From NCBI GenBank assembly GCA_902728285.1, contig CACVBU010000078.1, positions 113,438-177,437 of the forward strand: a stretch of DNA of 64,000 bases, in the 5' to 3' direction. Each line of letters starts with the position of its first letter. Position 1 is the first letter of the stretch. The notes below the pieces were generated by a model, which had not been told where the DNA came from, made no database searches, and saw nothing but the letters and a program-made list of their open reading frames with translations. The position numbers and the translations under genes are program-made. Positions 57,001-64,000 of this stretch are shown here, piece after piece. This DNA comes from Clytia hemisphaerica (taxonomy: Eukaryota; Cnidaria; Hydrozoa; Leptothecata; Clytiidae).

Positions 57001-59049
57001 AACTTTTCGAATCCAGATTTTTTAGAAGGTCTAAAGGCAGATTTAAAGTAAATAACTGACCGCTATGAGACCGCTCCAAATACCGTACTAAAACCGGTCC
57101 GATTTTCAGGTGCTTTAAATCGCTGGGGGAGTCACATATAAGAATGCAAATCACTTTAGGAAGACAAGACGGTAAACCAGAAACATCAATAATAAAAAAA
57201 GTTTACAGCCTGGATACCCTGGCTAAGTGTTTCCTAGTTTTTCCATATTCGTAAGGAAGGGCGTTATCATTTTACCATGCTTAGAGTGAAAATCTCTCTA
57301 ACGTTGTTAAACTTGCGCGTATTATATAAGTAACTTTCCCAGAATTGTCTAAATCTAAGCTTAAGGCTTATTAATCTGCAGTGGCATAGACACAAAATAT
57401 ATTTTAGGAGGACCCTATATGTCTAGTATCTAAGGAGGGCCCACCATGGTTGGGGCCGACGGGGCAGGAAAATTTTTGGACTTTATACCCTCCAGACTGC
57501 CTCTCCGAAAGTCAATTTTCTACAAAAAGTAAGTAGAAATTGCGTGCATATTAGTATATTTTCAAATCATAAGACTATCCTCTTACATAGTTAGTGCGTT
57601 AGTTAGATATCTCGTTCTGTGGCACGCGTCGGCTCAACGTAAAAAAGGTAAAAAGAGGGAAGAGATTAAGCAAATAAATCAAATAAGTAAATATACAGAC
57701 AACGTTGACGAAATTTACACCTTTTTCAAAAAAACACCATAATCTAAAAAAGCTTTTGGGGGGCCCAGGCCCCCGGCCCCCGCTGGCTACGGCACTGATC
57801 TGGTCCTAGATTATAGGGTTTATTGATGTACTCTTAGGTTCCAAATAAACGCCCCCCCATGTAAAAAACGCCACACGCTTAATTTGGGTCGAATAACGAC
57901 CGTTTAAAGAATTTTTCCACTTCCACAAAAAATAAATCAAAACAGCCAGACCAAAACAATTGACCCCCCGGCACAATCACACGCCAAAAATAAAGCCCCC
58001 CCTATGCTGCATCCCCCCCCTCCCCTTGTTAATTTTTCGAAAATGTTCTATTAATTTTTAAGAATTTTTTCAGCTTTCAAAGAGAAGGTCCCTGATTCTG
58101 CTCTAAATAGCCAGATTTTGACCTATATTTACCTTATTTTGGGGTTTTCGCAAGTACAATTTCCAACCCCCGGTTAGGCCCCCCCCCCTTTTCTTTTTCC
58201 AAACTCCCCCCGCCTATTTGGCCCCTTGACGCTTTTTGTCGCTTTGGTCGCCTATTTGCCAAATGTCTAAAGTTGCTGCATTACTGACTCGTCCCAATCC
58301 CCTTTGTTATGTCATGATTCGTAGGTGTATCCCTTGAATAAGAATTGTCTTAATTCTTAAACGTTCTCTCGGTAGGTTGTAAAACATGTTCACATAGAAG
58401 TTGCTATGTCAAAGGGAGCTGTAAAAGATGTGAAAGGATAAAAGCAAGGTATCGTTTACGTTGTTTTTTCCTATTTCCCTTATCGAAAAACCGACTATCG
58501 AATTAATCAGATTTAATCGAATTTAATCGAACGGTTTAAATGGACTTAATCAAAACCGCAAAGGGTAGACAATTTCTGTCATTATTATTCGATAGATTCG
58601 ATTTTTAATTAAAAACTTCATTAAAAAAACCATTCGGCTACCGATCGAATAATAATCGAATTAATCATAAATATATTACAATTGATTAATTCCACTGCCG
58701 TCCGTTAAATCAATTACAAAATCACAAATCGATTTTGATTATTGTTTGTCATTAGCAAAAACTTCACACGTTTTTTTATAGAGCATCCAAAAATTTTGAA
58801 GCCTTCGGATGTTCTTAACTTTTTGAGTTTTAAGCCTAAAAATGTTCTTAACTTGTTCTCAATATTTTAACCAGCGAAGCCTTATGTTCTTTTTTAGTTT
58901 TTTCTTATAAAAAAAACGTGTATTTGTATAAACTGTCTTGGTTTTGTTAGTAATTCATTCACTTTTTCATTAACATATCTACTCTTTCTCCATTCTTTAG
59001 AAAATTGTTGGTCCAAGCAGACCTGCCAGAATCACCGGAGCTTGAATAA
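27030..59049 (+). CDS. RUBCN: Rubicon (RUN and cysteine-rich domain, Beclin-1-interacting) orthologue
   Basis: Twenty exons with GT/AG introns: 27030-27242, 36881-37058, 37601-37707, 39175-39721, 40596-40736, 41374-41519, 41982-42032, 42737-42923, 45608-45810, 46495-46671, 46853-46926, 47758-47822, 47972-48089, 48725-48845, 54268-54329, 54642-54720, 55622-55699, 56656-56746, 58376-58448 and 59001-59049. Phases agree at every junction and the exons total 2760 nt, a single 919-residue frame, against about 970 in vertebrates. Rubicon binds the Beclin-1/VPS34 complex and Rab7 and restrains autophagosome and endosome maturation, and it supports LC3-associated phagocytosis (family knowledge). A RUN-domain stretch between exons 1 and 2 appears to be missing, so one exon may be unrecognised. 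The start is the ATG at 27030. Confidence 0.92.
27564..27983. repeat. foldback MITE in RUBCN intron 1
   Basis: Arms of about 95 bp (27564-27662 and 27890-27983) are inverted copies beginning ACTCCAGTTCATTGATAG. The centre repeats the word ACACCGGAC several times on both strands. Non-coding. Confidence 0.75.
28801..29022. repeat. mariner-like foldback MITE (TA-flanked)
   Basis: Two inverted arms of about 100 bp begin TACCGTGAGATTGG and end CCAATCTCACGGTA, flanked by TATA-type sequence consistent with a TA target. The arms meet around a 30-bp centre. Non-coding. Confidence 0.75.
29060..29520. repeat. degenerate AAAATAACTC tandem repeat with a hairpin
   Basis: The word AAAATAACTC(G/A) recurs irregularly throughout. 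At 29217-29287 GGAAGGAAAAAA...CCGAGTTAAAATTA is followed by its inverted copy, giving a strong hairpin. No gene. Confidence 0.6.
29521..31340. other. RUBCN intron 1, unannotated stretch
   Basis: AT-rich with no supported exon on the plus strand and no gene on the minus strand. The 3' flank of the nested beta-helix gene lies at its right edge. Confidence 0.4.
31341..35729 (-). CDS. beta-helix, Cys-rich, multi-pass membrane protein (nested in RUBCN intron 1)
   Basis: A signal-peptide exon ([18 protein letters not shown], starting 35729) probably joins a second exon at 35380-31341. The acceptor TCATTTCCAG is clear. The donor is uncertain; ATACCGG|GT at 35624 fits the phase. Exon 2 opens [15 protein letters not shown], a common entry to right-handed beta-helix repeats. 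About 700 residues of N-x-x-I/L-type beta-helix repeats rich in N-glycosylation sites follow. Then comes a Cys-rich region ([29 protein letters not shown]), then about nine hydrophobic segments to the C-terminus. The large exon alone encodes about 1300 residues. It looks like a cell-surface receptor-like or adhesion protein of a type expanded in several invertebrates. Function unknown. Confidence 0.85.
36490..36660 (-). repeat. interspersed repeat, SINE-sized, copy 1
   Basis: On the minus strand it shares GAAGTAGGAATCA-like, GGCGTATACCATGA and GAGTGTC blocks, in the same order, with 55940-56120 on the plus strand. The length and scattered similarity fit a SINE or short non-autonomous element. 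No clear Pol III A or B box was found. Confidence 0.45.
36700..36840. repeat. ~20-bp tandem repeat array
   Basis: Six imperfect copies of GGCCGAAGACCTGAATTAAC run to within about 40 bp of the exon 2 acceptor of RUBCN. GC-richer than its surroundings. Confidence 0.8.
37869..38745. repeat. possible TIR element in RUBCN intron 3
   Basis: ATGGTTTCTGCC on the left is matched inverted (GGCAGAAACCAT) on the right. G/C homopolymer-rich segments (AAGGGGGGA, CTCCCCCCC) occur near both ends. TIRs are short and no target duplication was confirmed. Non-coding. Confidence 0.4.
38881..39028. repeat. 148-bp MITE in RUBCN intron 3
   Basis: ATTCTTGATATGCGTAAGT at the left is repeated inverted (ACTTACGCATATCAAGAAT) at the right. 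Non-coding; lies 150 bp upstream of exon 4. Confidence 0.65.
39750..39910. repeat. MITE family M1, copy 1
   Basis: Starts TTATTCATGATATGCACCAC and ends with its inverted copy; the centre has paired ACGTCACTT/AAGTGACGT words. It begins about 30 bp after exon 4 of RUBCN. Other copies: 45824-45955, 46048-46203, 54799-54958. Confidence 0.8.
43869..44022. repeat. near-perfect palindromic MITE (154 bp)
   Basis: GTTATCGCATGATTTCGAGT on the left mirrors its inverted copy on the right, ending GTGATAAC. The core GAGCCTTTAGGC recurs as AAGCCTTTAGGC near 54150. Confidence 0.7.
44252..44618 (+). CDS. spliceable two-exon ORF inside a TIR element, possible gene fragment
   Basis: Exon A (44252-44424) follows TTTTTCAG and ends AGAG|GTAAGG. 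Exon B (44550-44618) follows AATTTCAG and ends in TAG. The phase matches at the join, giving about 79 residues. Exon A contains [19 protein letters not shown], which resembles the last strand and helix of a PH domain (a W in the final helix), but the match is weak. Exon B ends [13 protein letters not shown]. Intact splice signals inside a transposon suggest a captured host gene fragment. It could instead be an undetected exon pair of another gene. Confidence 0.35.
45824..45955. repeat. MITE family M1, copy 2
   Basis: TATTCATGATATGCACCATT at the left and an inverted copy ending ATCATGAAT at the right, only 13 bp after RUBCN exon 9. Confidence 0.75.
46048..46203. repeat. MITE family M1, copy 3
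   Basis: GGTATGCACCATTGCAATGT at the left and the inverted GCAGTGATGCATATC at the right, with paired CCAACAGCTGATTGG and CCAATCAGCTG words inside. Confidence 0.75.
47101..47395. repeat. 295-bp MITE in RUBCN intron 11
   Basis: TACACTCCCTTCTCACAGAC at the left and its inverted copy GTCTGTGAGAAGAGGGTGTA at the right. Non-coding. Confidence 0.75.
49206..49380. repeat. ~60-bp minisatellite near the DIRS-like 3' end
   Basis: Three copies of a unit containing CGGTCGGCAT and CAGAGGCCCCGTAAGTAC start at about 49206, 49269 and 49327. They lie inside the element, between its recombinase gene and its left terminus. Confidence 0.8.
49896..50906 (-). CDS. tyrosine recombinase (DIRS-like integrase)
   Basis: 336 residues, apparently intact. 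The N-terminal part ([12 protein letters not shown], then [11 protein letters not shown]) is the SAM-like core-binding domain. The catalytic domain has the first arginine in [12 protein letters not shown] (about residue 160), [15 protein letters not shown] (H-x-x-R, about 272), LGRWNS in place of the second histidine, and a tyrosine in FETYIRI. The enzyme catalyses integration of the circular cDNA. It overlaps the RT ORF end by 13 nt. Confidence 0.85.
   Translation of the reverse strand: MGSLTIERLTTKMHHLMANTLAPSTNEQYKRCTTNYSNFCQHFHLQTFPLTEEVLMLYTTFLSEYSSYNNIKMHLSALKFHDIRYCYHTQLPPLPRLYLLIRSIKRTQGPQYKKPKRQPITVELLTQIYKYLLNSEYCTFDRQMLWTACTTAFFGFLRSSEYLSPSSHKFEPTTTLLYNDITVMTSMALVNIKASKTDPFRQGCVIRLCPTSHPICPVRNLKDLCRMHPKKSGPLFAFSNVSFLTRRRFNQFLHTILHNTKTHPISAHSFRIGAATTAAAAGLPSWLIKQLGRWNSTCFETYIRIPDKTIRQTGQSLCRTKTLGHGLWNPDAPQQQ
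50894..52722 (-). pseudogene. DIRS-like reverse transcriptase/RNase H, one frame break
   Basis: The leading part (52722-52159, [17 protein letters not shown]) and the main part (52210-50894) lie in different frames. They meet at a homopolymer A run (about 52180-52190 on the minus strand, around REKKKM / [10 protein letters not shown]). RT motifs: [35 protein letters not shown] and the active-site HYSDDFLF. RNase [12 protein letters not shown], an E in [12 protein letters not shown], and the final D in PIADAISR. The break may be an inactivating indel or a programmed shift at the A run. The main part is otherwise intact. Confidence 0.82.
52484..53846 (-). pseudogene. DIRS-like gag with SAP-like motif and zinc knuckles
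   Basis: From [11 protein letters not shown] the protein has a SAP-like DNA-binding motif ([19 protein letters not shown], residues about 28-46), an Asn/Thr-rich linker and a conserved core ([16 protein letters not shown]). It ends with [14 protein letters not shown], a CCHC knuckle (about 52812). The reading frame of 53846 stops at 52719. A second frame (52885-52484) carries a C-x8-C-x5-C-x3-H-type cluster ([19 protein letters not shown]) plus [14 protein letters not shown], the expected gag C-terminus. A frameshift near 52785 is therefore likely. A SAP motif in gag is unusual. Confidence 0.75.
54799..54958. repeat. MITE family M1, copy 4
   Basis: ATTATTCATGATATG at the left, and GGTGCATATCATGAAT inverted at the right, in RUBCN intron 16. 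Confidence 0.8.
55408..55612. repeat. ATCGTTTGCTTAC-family repeat abutting RUBCN exon 17
   Basis: Begins ATCGTTTGCTTACCCATCAG and ends with ACGGAAACACTTATGTAAAG, 10 bp upstream of the exon 17 acceptor (TTTTTCTCCACAG, 55609-55621). The end matches the inverted copies at 61189-61620. Confidence 0.7.
55940..56120 (+). repeat. interspersed repeat, SINE-sized, copy 2
   Basis: Same block order as 36490-36660 in the opposite orientation: GAAGTAGGAATCA, GGCGTATACCATGA, GAGTGTCTTAG. A flanking ATAGATAGATAGG-type simple repeat lies upstream. Confidence 0.45.
56777..57231. repeat. MITE-like TIR element, copy B (RUBCN intron 18)
   Basis: Left CTAGTCTGGATCTCCAAGCT and inverted right GTTTACAGCCTGGATACCCT share the terminal words of the element at 5354-5918. 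Confidence 0.5.
57379..57797. repeat. CAGTG-ended MITE, hAT-like
   Basis: CAGTGGCATAGACAC at the left and GGCTACGGCACTG at the right, inverted. ATCTG flanks both ends. C/G runs precede the right end. CAGTGGCGTAGCC-type termini are common in animal hAT-derived elements. Confidence 0.55.
57800..58375. other. C-rich part of RUBCN intron 18
   Basis: Contains several CCCCCCC runs in an AT-rich background (57850-58215). No coding or structural feature recognised. Confidence 0.35.
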
Positions 59050-60026
59050 CGATGGATTTTGTTAGGAAAGTTTTCAAATTCAATTAGTTTGACAATTTAT
59101 TTTCTTTACTTTTGCAGAAAAAGGGACGACCTTTCAAAGCATAGTTCTTTTAACATACGTGATATTTTTACTCTCGGATACCTAATAACAAAGTCCGTAT
59201 AAAAAACTATGGTCTGCAAGCTTATTGTTTTAACTTTTAGGTATCCGAGAGTACACGCTTTCACGATGACAATTTCGCAACAACACTAAGCTTTATTTGG
59301 CCAAAAACAAATTATGAATAAAACTGAACCTTAGAAATTAGTAATTACTATTAACGGTTTTTTGTGTCTGAAAGTAAGCTTTTGAATTCGGAAATACGAA
59401 TTGAGCAGATGAGCACCATGATTTGTCTAGTTCTTTCCGTGTATCAACTGCATTCTTCATATCGTTCTTACACCCCTGTTTCTCAGCCCCGAAGGAACTT
59501 TTTCGAACATTTTGGTAAAAAAAACTAACGAAATCCCAACGGGGATAGAAATTCTTTCGTTCTCAAGTCAAAAAAAAATCCAGTGAAAATGATTTTGCTG
59601 TGAAATTTTTTCCATATAATTATAAAATGGGGATGATTAAAAATTTGAATGGTATGGACTTGTTGGGTACTGTATTTTTCTTTCAATAGATTCTCTATGT
59701 GATGAGAGACCTTGATTTGCTGACGATTATTCTTTAAATCTTTAGAATATGACATACATTTTAGTCCTAATTTTAAAACTTCTCTTTGGCATCACATCTT
59801 TCCAAATCTTGTAAAAATTGTTTATAGTAAAGCCTCTAATATTTTTTATATCATTTATATAGAATAAGAAAGCATTTTTTTGGTATAATGTTTATAGGAT
59901 TTTATAAAAAGATTTTATATTAAAGTGTAAAATCTATGAAAAAATATAATTATTAAGATATCGATACAAGAAACTTTACTTTTTTGATCTGGCTTAAAGG
60001 ATTTGTTTTTAAATAAGAATGCTATC
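59050..60026. other. RUBCN 3' flank with a stem-loop
   Basis: A perfect 17-bp inverted pair, TACTCTCGGATACCTAA (about 59168) and TTAGGTATCCGAGAGTA (ending about 59254), with a loop of about 50 nt, may be a small MITE. The rest is AT-rich without genes. Confidence 0.45.
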
Positions 60027-61020
60027 GTTTGCTTACTCATCAATTTTAATTCACAAGCTTTTTGGACCTACCTGGAGGTCCTTTAAATTAACCTGTGTTC
60101 GTCCGTCCGTCAGTCTGTTACCAACTTTTCTCGGGATTGAATCATAGGAATCTTTTGATTTTTGGTACAAAGGTGCAAAATAGTGGTGGGCAAAATGTGA
60201 CGGAGCCCGATTTTTGAAGAAAAAAAATTTTAGGCAAATTTGGGCCAAAAAACGGCTAAAAAACGGGTTTTTTGGACTTTGTGAAAAATTGGATCATTAA
60301 TTTTTTCTGATTTTTTGCATGAAAGTAGGGTACCATCATAGGTAAAAGATGGCTCAAGCAGATTTTTGCAAAAAAAATTTTTTGGCTCAAAAAACGCATG
60401 TTTATCTATAAGAATCACTTTTAATAAGCATACATCAATGTTCTTAGTCAAATTACTCAATTTTTTTATGAGAAAGATGTTTGTTTTGCTCATGAGGGCT
60501 GACTTTTGAAGAATATGTGTGTTTAGACAGGAAATTTGGGTTGCTTGGCGTGTTTTTATAAAAAAACTGGCCAAATTCGATATTTTTTTATTAGCACATT
60601 ATCAATTACTTAGGTATTAGTTTTTCTCGAGATTGGCTATTTCATTCTTTATGATTTTTTGCACAAACATGCATAACTATAAACCCTCGAATGTAACGGA
60701 GCCCGATTTTCGAAAAAAAATGTTTTTGGGCAAATTTGGGCCAAAAAACGGCTAAAAAAAGGGTTTTTTGGACTTTGTGAAATATTGGATCATTGTTTTT
60801 TTCTGATTTTTTGCATGAAAGTAGGTAAAAGAAAAAAGATGGATCAAGCAGATTTTTGTAAAAAAATAATTTTTCAGCTCAAAAAACGCATCTTTATCTA
60901 TAAGAATCACTATTAATAAGGATACATCAATGTTCTTAGCCAAATTACTCAATTTTTTGATGAGATAGATGTTTGTTTTTGCTCACAAAGTCTTGAATAT
61001 GAAAGAATATTTCAAGAGCA
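60027..61020. repeat. tandem duplication of a ~490-bp unit (GGAGCCCGATTTT type)
   Basis: Unit 1 (about 60195-60490) and unit 2 (about 60695-60980) both contain CGGAGCCCGATTTT, GGCAAATTTGGGCC, GGTTTTTTGGACTTTGTGAA and GATTTTTTGCATGAAAGTAG in order. They follow a GACCTACCTGGAGGTCC sequence with GTCCGTCCGT repeats, also seen at 62710. No gene. Confidence 0.75.
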
Positions 61021-61188
61021 TGAAATTTTGGTTTCTAAACATTTTTTCTATAAGAAACAAATGACTAATTTTAATAGATCGTCACTATTTGTGTTCTGAA
61101 TGATTGTTTAATGGTCACGTCACGTAGATATCAATTATAAATGTGTTAAATGCATAACCAGGTAGGTCCATAAAAGTATCACTTGTTC

Positions 61189-61620
61189 ACATTGGATTGA
61201 CACAAATGTGGAGCAAGATTGGTCAGAAAGAGGAAAAGAAAAACATTTTTTGTTTATATCAGCATAATAATAACAATAGGAAGACACTGTCCTATAATAT
61301 GAAATATGTGTCTGATATGAAACGGGAACACTTTTGTAAAAATGAAACCTCTAAACCGCCCAATATAGTTGTCTTCTTCCTGATGACATTTGATGAACAT
61401 CAGCTCACCAAAGGTTTTATTTTTACATAAGTGTTCCGTTTCATATCAGACACATATTTCATATCAGGACAGTGTCTGCCTATTGTTACATTATGCTGAT
61501 ATAAGCAAAAAAATGTTTTTCTTTTCCTCTTTCTGACCAATCTTGCTCCACATCTGTGTCAATCCAATGTGAAAAAGCTTGTGAATTAAAATTGATGAAT
61601 AAGCAAGCGATATCACTTTT
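61189..61620. repeat. inverted pair of ATCGTTTGCTTAC-family repeats
   Basis: The plus-oriented copy (61189-61345) and its inverted partner (61411-61620) share GTGGAGCAAGATTGGTCAGA and ATATGTGTCTGATATGAAAC, giving a 430-bp foldback. Confidence 0.8.
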
Positions 61621-62700
61621 ATTTGAAAACAAAACCTTTAAAGTAATAGACGATATCGGCTTAACGTGAAAATTCAGATTTGACCTCCGAAAATTGCCCA
61701 CAATGCTTTACGCGAAAAAAAGTTCACGATGAAATTTTTTCCGCACAAAGCATTGTGGGGAATTCTCGGGAGCCAAATCTGAGTTTTCATGTGAAGCCGA
61801 TATCGTCTATTAAAACTCCCAGGTAAAAGACCTAATGAAAAACTCTAATTGAAATAGGACAATCGAGGTTTTTTAATGATTTTAAAAATTTAATTCTTGT
61901 TTTCAGCAATAACACGAAAGAAAATCACAGAAAAATTATTTTTGAAAGGAAATGTAATCATGCCAGTTGAATTCATGAGAAGACGTGTTGTGAGTATGCG
62001 TTCCTTTTATCATTTCAAATACTATCAGAGGACAATTAAATATTTCAAAATAAATTCGACTTTTAATATGGGGGCTAGTAACCGGGTGCTTGGAATTTTA
62101 TTATTGAATACCCACGTTAAAGGTAGATATAACAAGAATCGAGATACCTCAGAGAAGAAATTTTGGTGAGAAGAAATTTTGGCGTATGATCCCATTTGCC
62201 AATTTTGGTGCAATTTGCCGGAATTTATTTTGGCGATTTACTGTAATATAATTTCTAAATTTGGCGAGAATTAATTTTGGCGAACGACCGCCATTTTTGT
62301 TCAATATTTTAGCTGAAAAAAAGAAGAAAAAAAGGGTTTTTAGTAGAAATAAAAAACTAAATTGACGGAAATTTAATTTGGTGATAATTTATTTTGGCGA
62401 ATGACTTATAAATTTAAATTTGGCGAAAAGAAAATTTCTATTTCTCTCACTTGTTTTGACGTAGCTGTAATCACCTTTGATGTTTTGATTTGTATGGGTA
62501 GCTCCATTTTTGAGTTTATTTGCTTGTTTTGGAGAAATAAATATTGTGAGATTTCGAAATCGAATCATGAATTTATTGAATTGGACGAGACATTGAATTA
62601 TGTCTAAATAGTCGGAACAGAGTTTTTAAGTTTATCTTCGAGAAAGTCAAATCGGCTAAAGAAGAATAAAAACATGAATATATAAATGTCATCTACTTAT
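61621..62700. other. AT-rich region, short inverted repeats, no gene
   Basis: An inverted pair (GATATCGGCTTAACGTGAAA at about 61651; TCATGTGAAGCCGATATCGT ending about 61808) forms a 155-bp foldback around GCATTGTG words. ATTTTGGCGAA-type words recur at 62170-62420. No coding region supported. Confidence 0.5.
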
Positions 62701-62709
62701 TCACTGTCT

Positions 62710-63760
62710 TTTTGGACCTACCTGGGGCAGGTCCTATAAATTAACCGTTGTCCGTCCGTTCGTTCGTCCGTCTGTTACCAGCTTTTCTCAGGATTGGCTC
62801 ATTAGTTTTTTCTGATTTCTGGCACAAAGATGCAAAATGGCAATGCCCAAAATGTGACAGAGCCCGATTTTTTTTGGCATTTTCTCGAGATTTTAGCATT
62901 AGTTTTTTCTGATTTTTTGCTAAAAGATGCGTATTAACAATGCTAAAAACATGGCCGAGTCCGATTTTTGAGAAAATATGGAAATATGCCGGAAATCACC
63001 GTTTTTCTGGATTTTCATTGGATTTTTTTCTTATAATTGGTTGTTTTCTCATTCAAAAACATTATTAATAGCAATGCCCACCATCAAGCATGTTTAAATT
63101 TTCAACAAAATTGATTTTTGAAGCCGGAACTATTTAAAAACCGCCGGAACAACCTATTTTCGCCGGAAAGACAGTATTTCTTGAATTTCTCGAGCTGTAC
63201 TTTATATTTTTTTATGAAATTTTGCACACTGATGCAAAATGACAATACCTAAAATGTGACGGAGCCCGATTTTCGAAAAACATTTTTTCGGCTGAAAATG
63301 CCGGAAATATGCCGGAAAAACTGGTTTTTGACATTTTCTCGAATTTTCATCCTTAGTTTTTTCTGATTTTTTGCACAGTGATGCAAAATGGTGATTCCCC
63401 CAAAAGTGGAGGAGCTCGATTTTCGAAAAAAAAATTTTCCCACCGAAAATGTCGGAAATATATGCCGGAATAACTGGTTTTTTCGCATTTTCTCGAGATT
63501 TCATCATTAGTTTCTTCTGATTTTTTGCACAAAAATGCGTATTAGCAATGCCCAAAAGATGGCCTATGCGGATTTTTTAGCAATTTTTTTTCCGGCCGAA
63601 AATGCCAGAAATATGCCGGAAATCGTTGTTTTTTTGTAATTTTCATTGGACTTTTTTCCTCAAGCTTTGTTGTTTTTTCAAAAAAAACATTGATAATATG
63701 CCACCATCAAGCATGATTCATTTTCAATAAAACTATTTTTGCAACCGGAACTTTCTTTTT
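62710..63760. repeat. degenerate tandem array, GCCGGAAATATGCCGG type
   Basis: About five diverged units of roughly 160-190 bp. Each carries TTTTTTCTGATTTTTTGCAC, GATGCAAAATG, GGAGCCCGATTTT and AAAATGCCGGAAATATGCCGG-like words. The array opens with the same GACCTACCTGGGGCAGGTCC/GTCCGTCCGTT block as 60063, so both regions derive from one repeat family. Confidence 0.75.
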
Positions 63761-64000
63761 TTCCCTACCCCCCCTTCCCTCTCCCCCAATCAACAATCAA
63801 TGATAAAATTTAAATGTTATGCAATTTCGCTAAACGCTATATTTTCTGACTGATTTTTTCATTTTTTCTCCTTATTGCTATCTAACTTTCGTCATCAGGG
63901 TAGGTCATTTAGCATCTACTTTTTTTTTTCTATGGAAGAGTTGGCTTGGTTCTGAGCTTTTAACTACCATTTAACGACAAATGTGAATAAAGCTGATAAC
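63761..64000. other. right edge, no feature
   Basis: C-rich run (CCCTACCCCCCCTTCCC, about 63763) then AT-rich DNA; nothing supportable. Confidence 0.3.

Larger units (their letters stand above)
46853..59049 (+). other. RUBCN: RUBCN exons 11-20: Rubicon-homology (RH) zinc-binding domain
   Basis: Exon 11 gives [19 protein letters not shown], the conserved entry to the RH domain. Exon 12 has HYRCAGCG, exon 13 [16 protein letters not shown] and KWDFKR, exon 14 [20 protein letters not shown], exons 15-16 [13 protein letters not shown] and [12 protein letters not shown]. Exon 17 has [16 protein letters not shown], exon 18 [11 protein letters not shown] and [10 protein letters not shown], and exon 19 CSHRSC and [12 protein letters not shown]. 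The cysteine/histidine array is complete and binds zinc; in vertebrates this domain binds GTP-loaded Rab7. The last exon adds a short acidic C-terminus (LPESPELE). Confidence 0.93.

Overview
This is an AT-rich, repeat-dense stretch of animal nuclear DNA. The evidence is a host gene of 20 recognised exons with GT/AG introns, a second host gene nested in one of its introns, and many retroelements, DNA transposons and MITEs. There are no operons or bacterial-type genes. The phylum cannot be fixed from sequence alone; an invertebrate metazoan (cnidarian, sponge or lophotrochozoan grade) fits the transposon families best.

Left part (1-26.9 kb) is a transposon graveyard. A 5'-truncated Ty3/gypsy pol (822-3554) carries a hAT-like MITE with an 8-bp target duplication. 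A MADF-domain exon (3987-4333, minus), a decayed LINE ORF1 fragment (6745-7483, minus) and a 0.69-kb foldback element (10015-10703) follow. From 12.5 to 25.2 kb lies a nested composite. A decayed plus-strand transposon-type gene (12502-24060) has an apparent FEN1/XPG-like nuclease layout. It is split by a 6.7-kb element with about 700-bp terminal inverted repeats (14236-20965, carrying its own related minus-strand gene) and by a 2.1-kb TIR element (21371-23518). Two diverged copies of a PHD-finger/coiled-coil/LINE-ORF1-like protein lie beside or inside these genes.

Right part (27.0-59.0 kb) is one host gene, the Rubicon (RUBCN) orthologue. Twenty exons join into a single 919-residue frame with an N-terminal RUN region and the C-terminal Rubicon-homology zinc-binding domain. 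Its introns hold nearly everything else. Intron 1 holds an antisense gene (31341-35729) for a secreted/membrane beta-helix, Cys-rich, multi-pass protein. Intron 8 holds a 2.07-kb TIR element with a spliceable two-exon ORF. Intron 14 holds a 5-kb DIRS/Ngaro-like tyrosine-recombinase retrotransposon (49061-54039). Several MITE families are scattered through the remaining introns. One repeat runs right up to the splice acceptor of exon 17.

Downstream (59.05-64 kb) there is no convincing gene. It is filled with degenerate tandem and inverted repeats.

The most unusual material is the nested FEN1-like transposon complex at 12.5-25.2 kb, followed by the exon-bearing TIR element in RUBCN intron 8.
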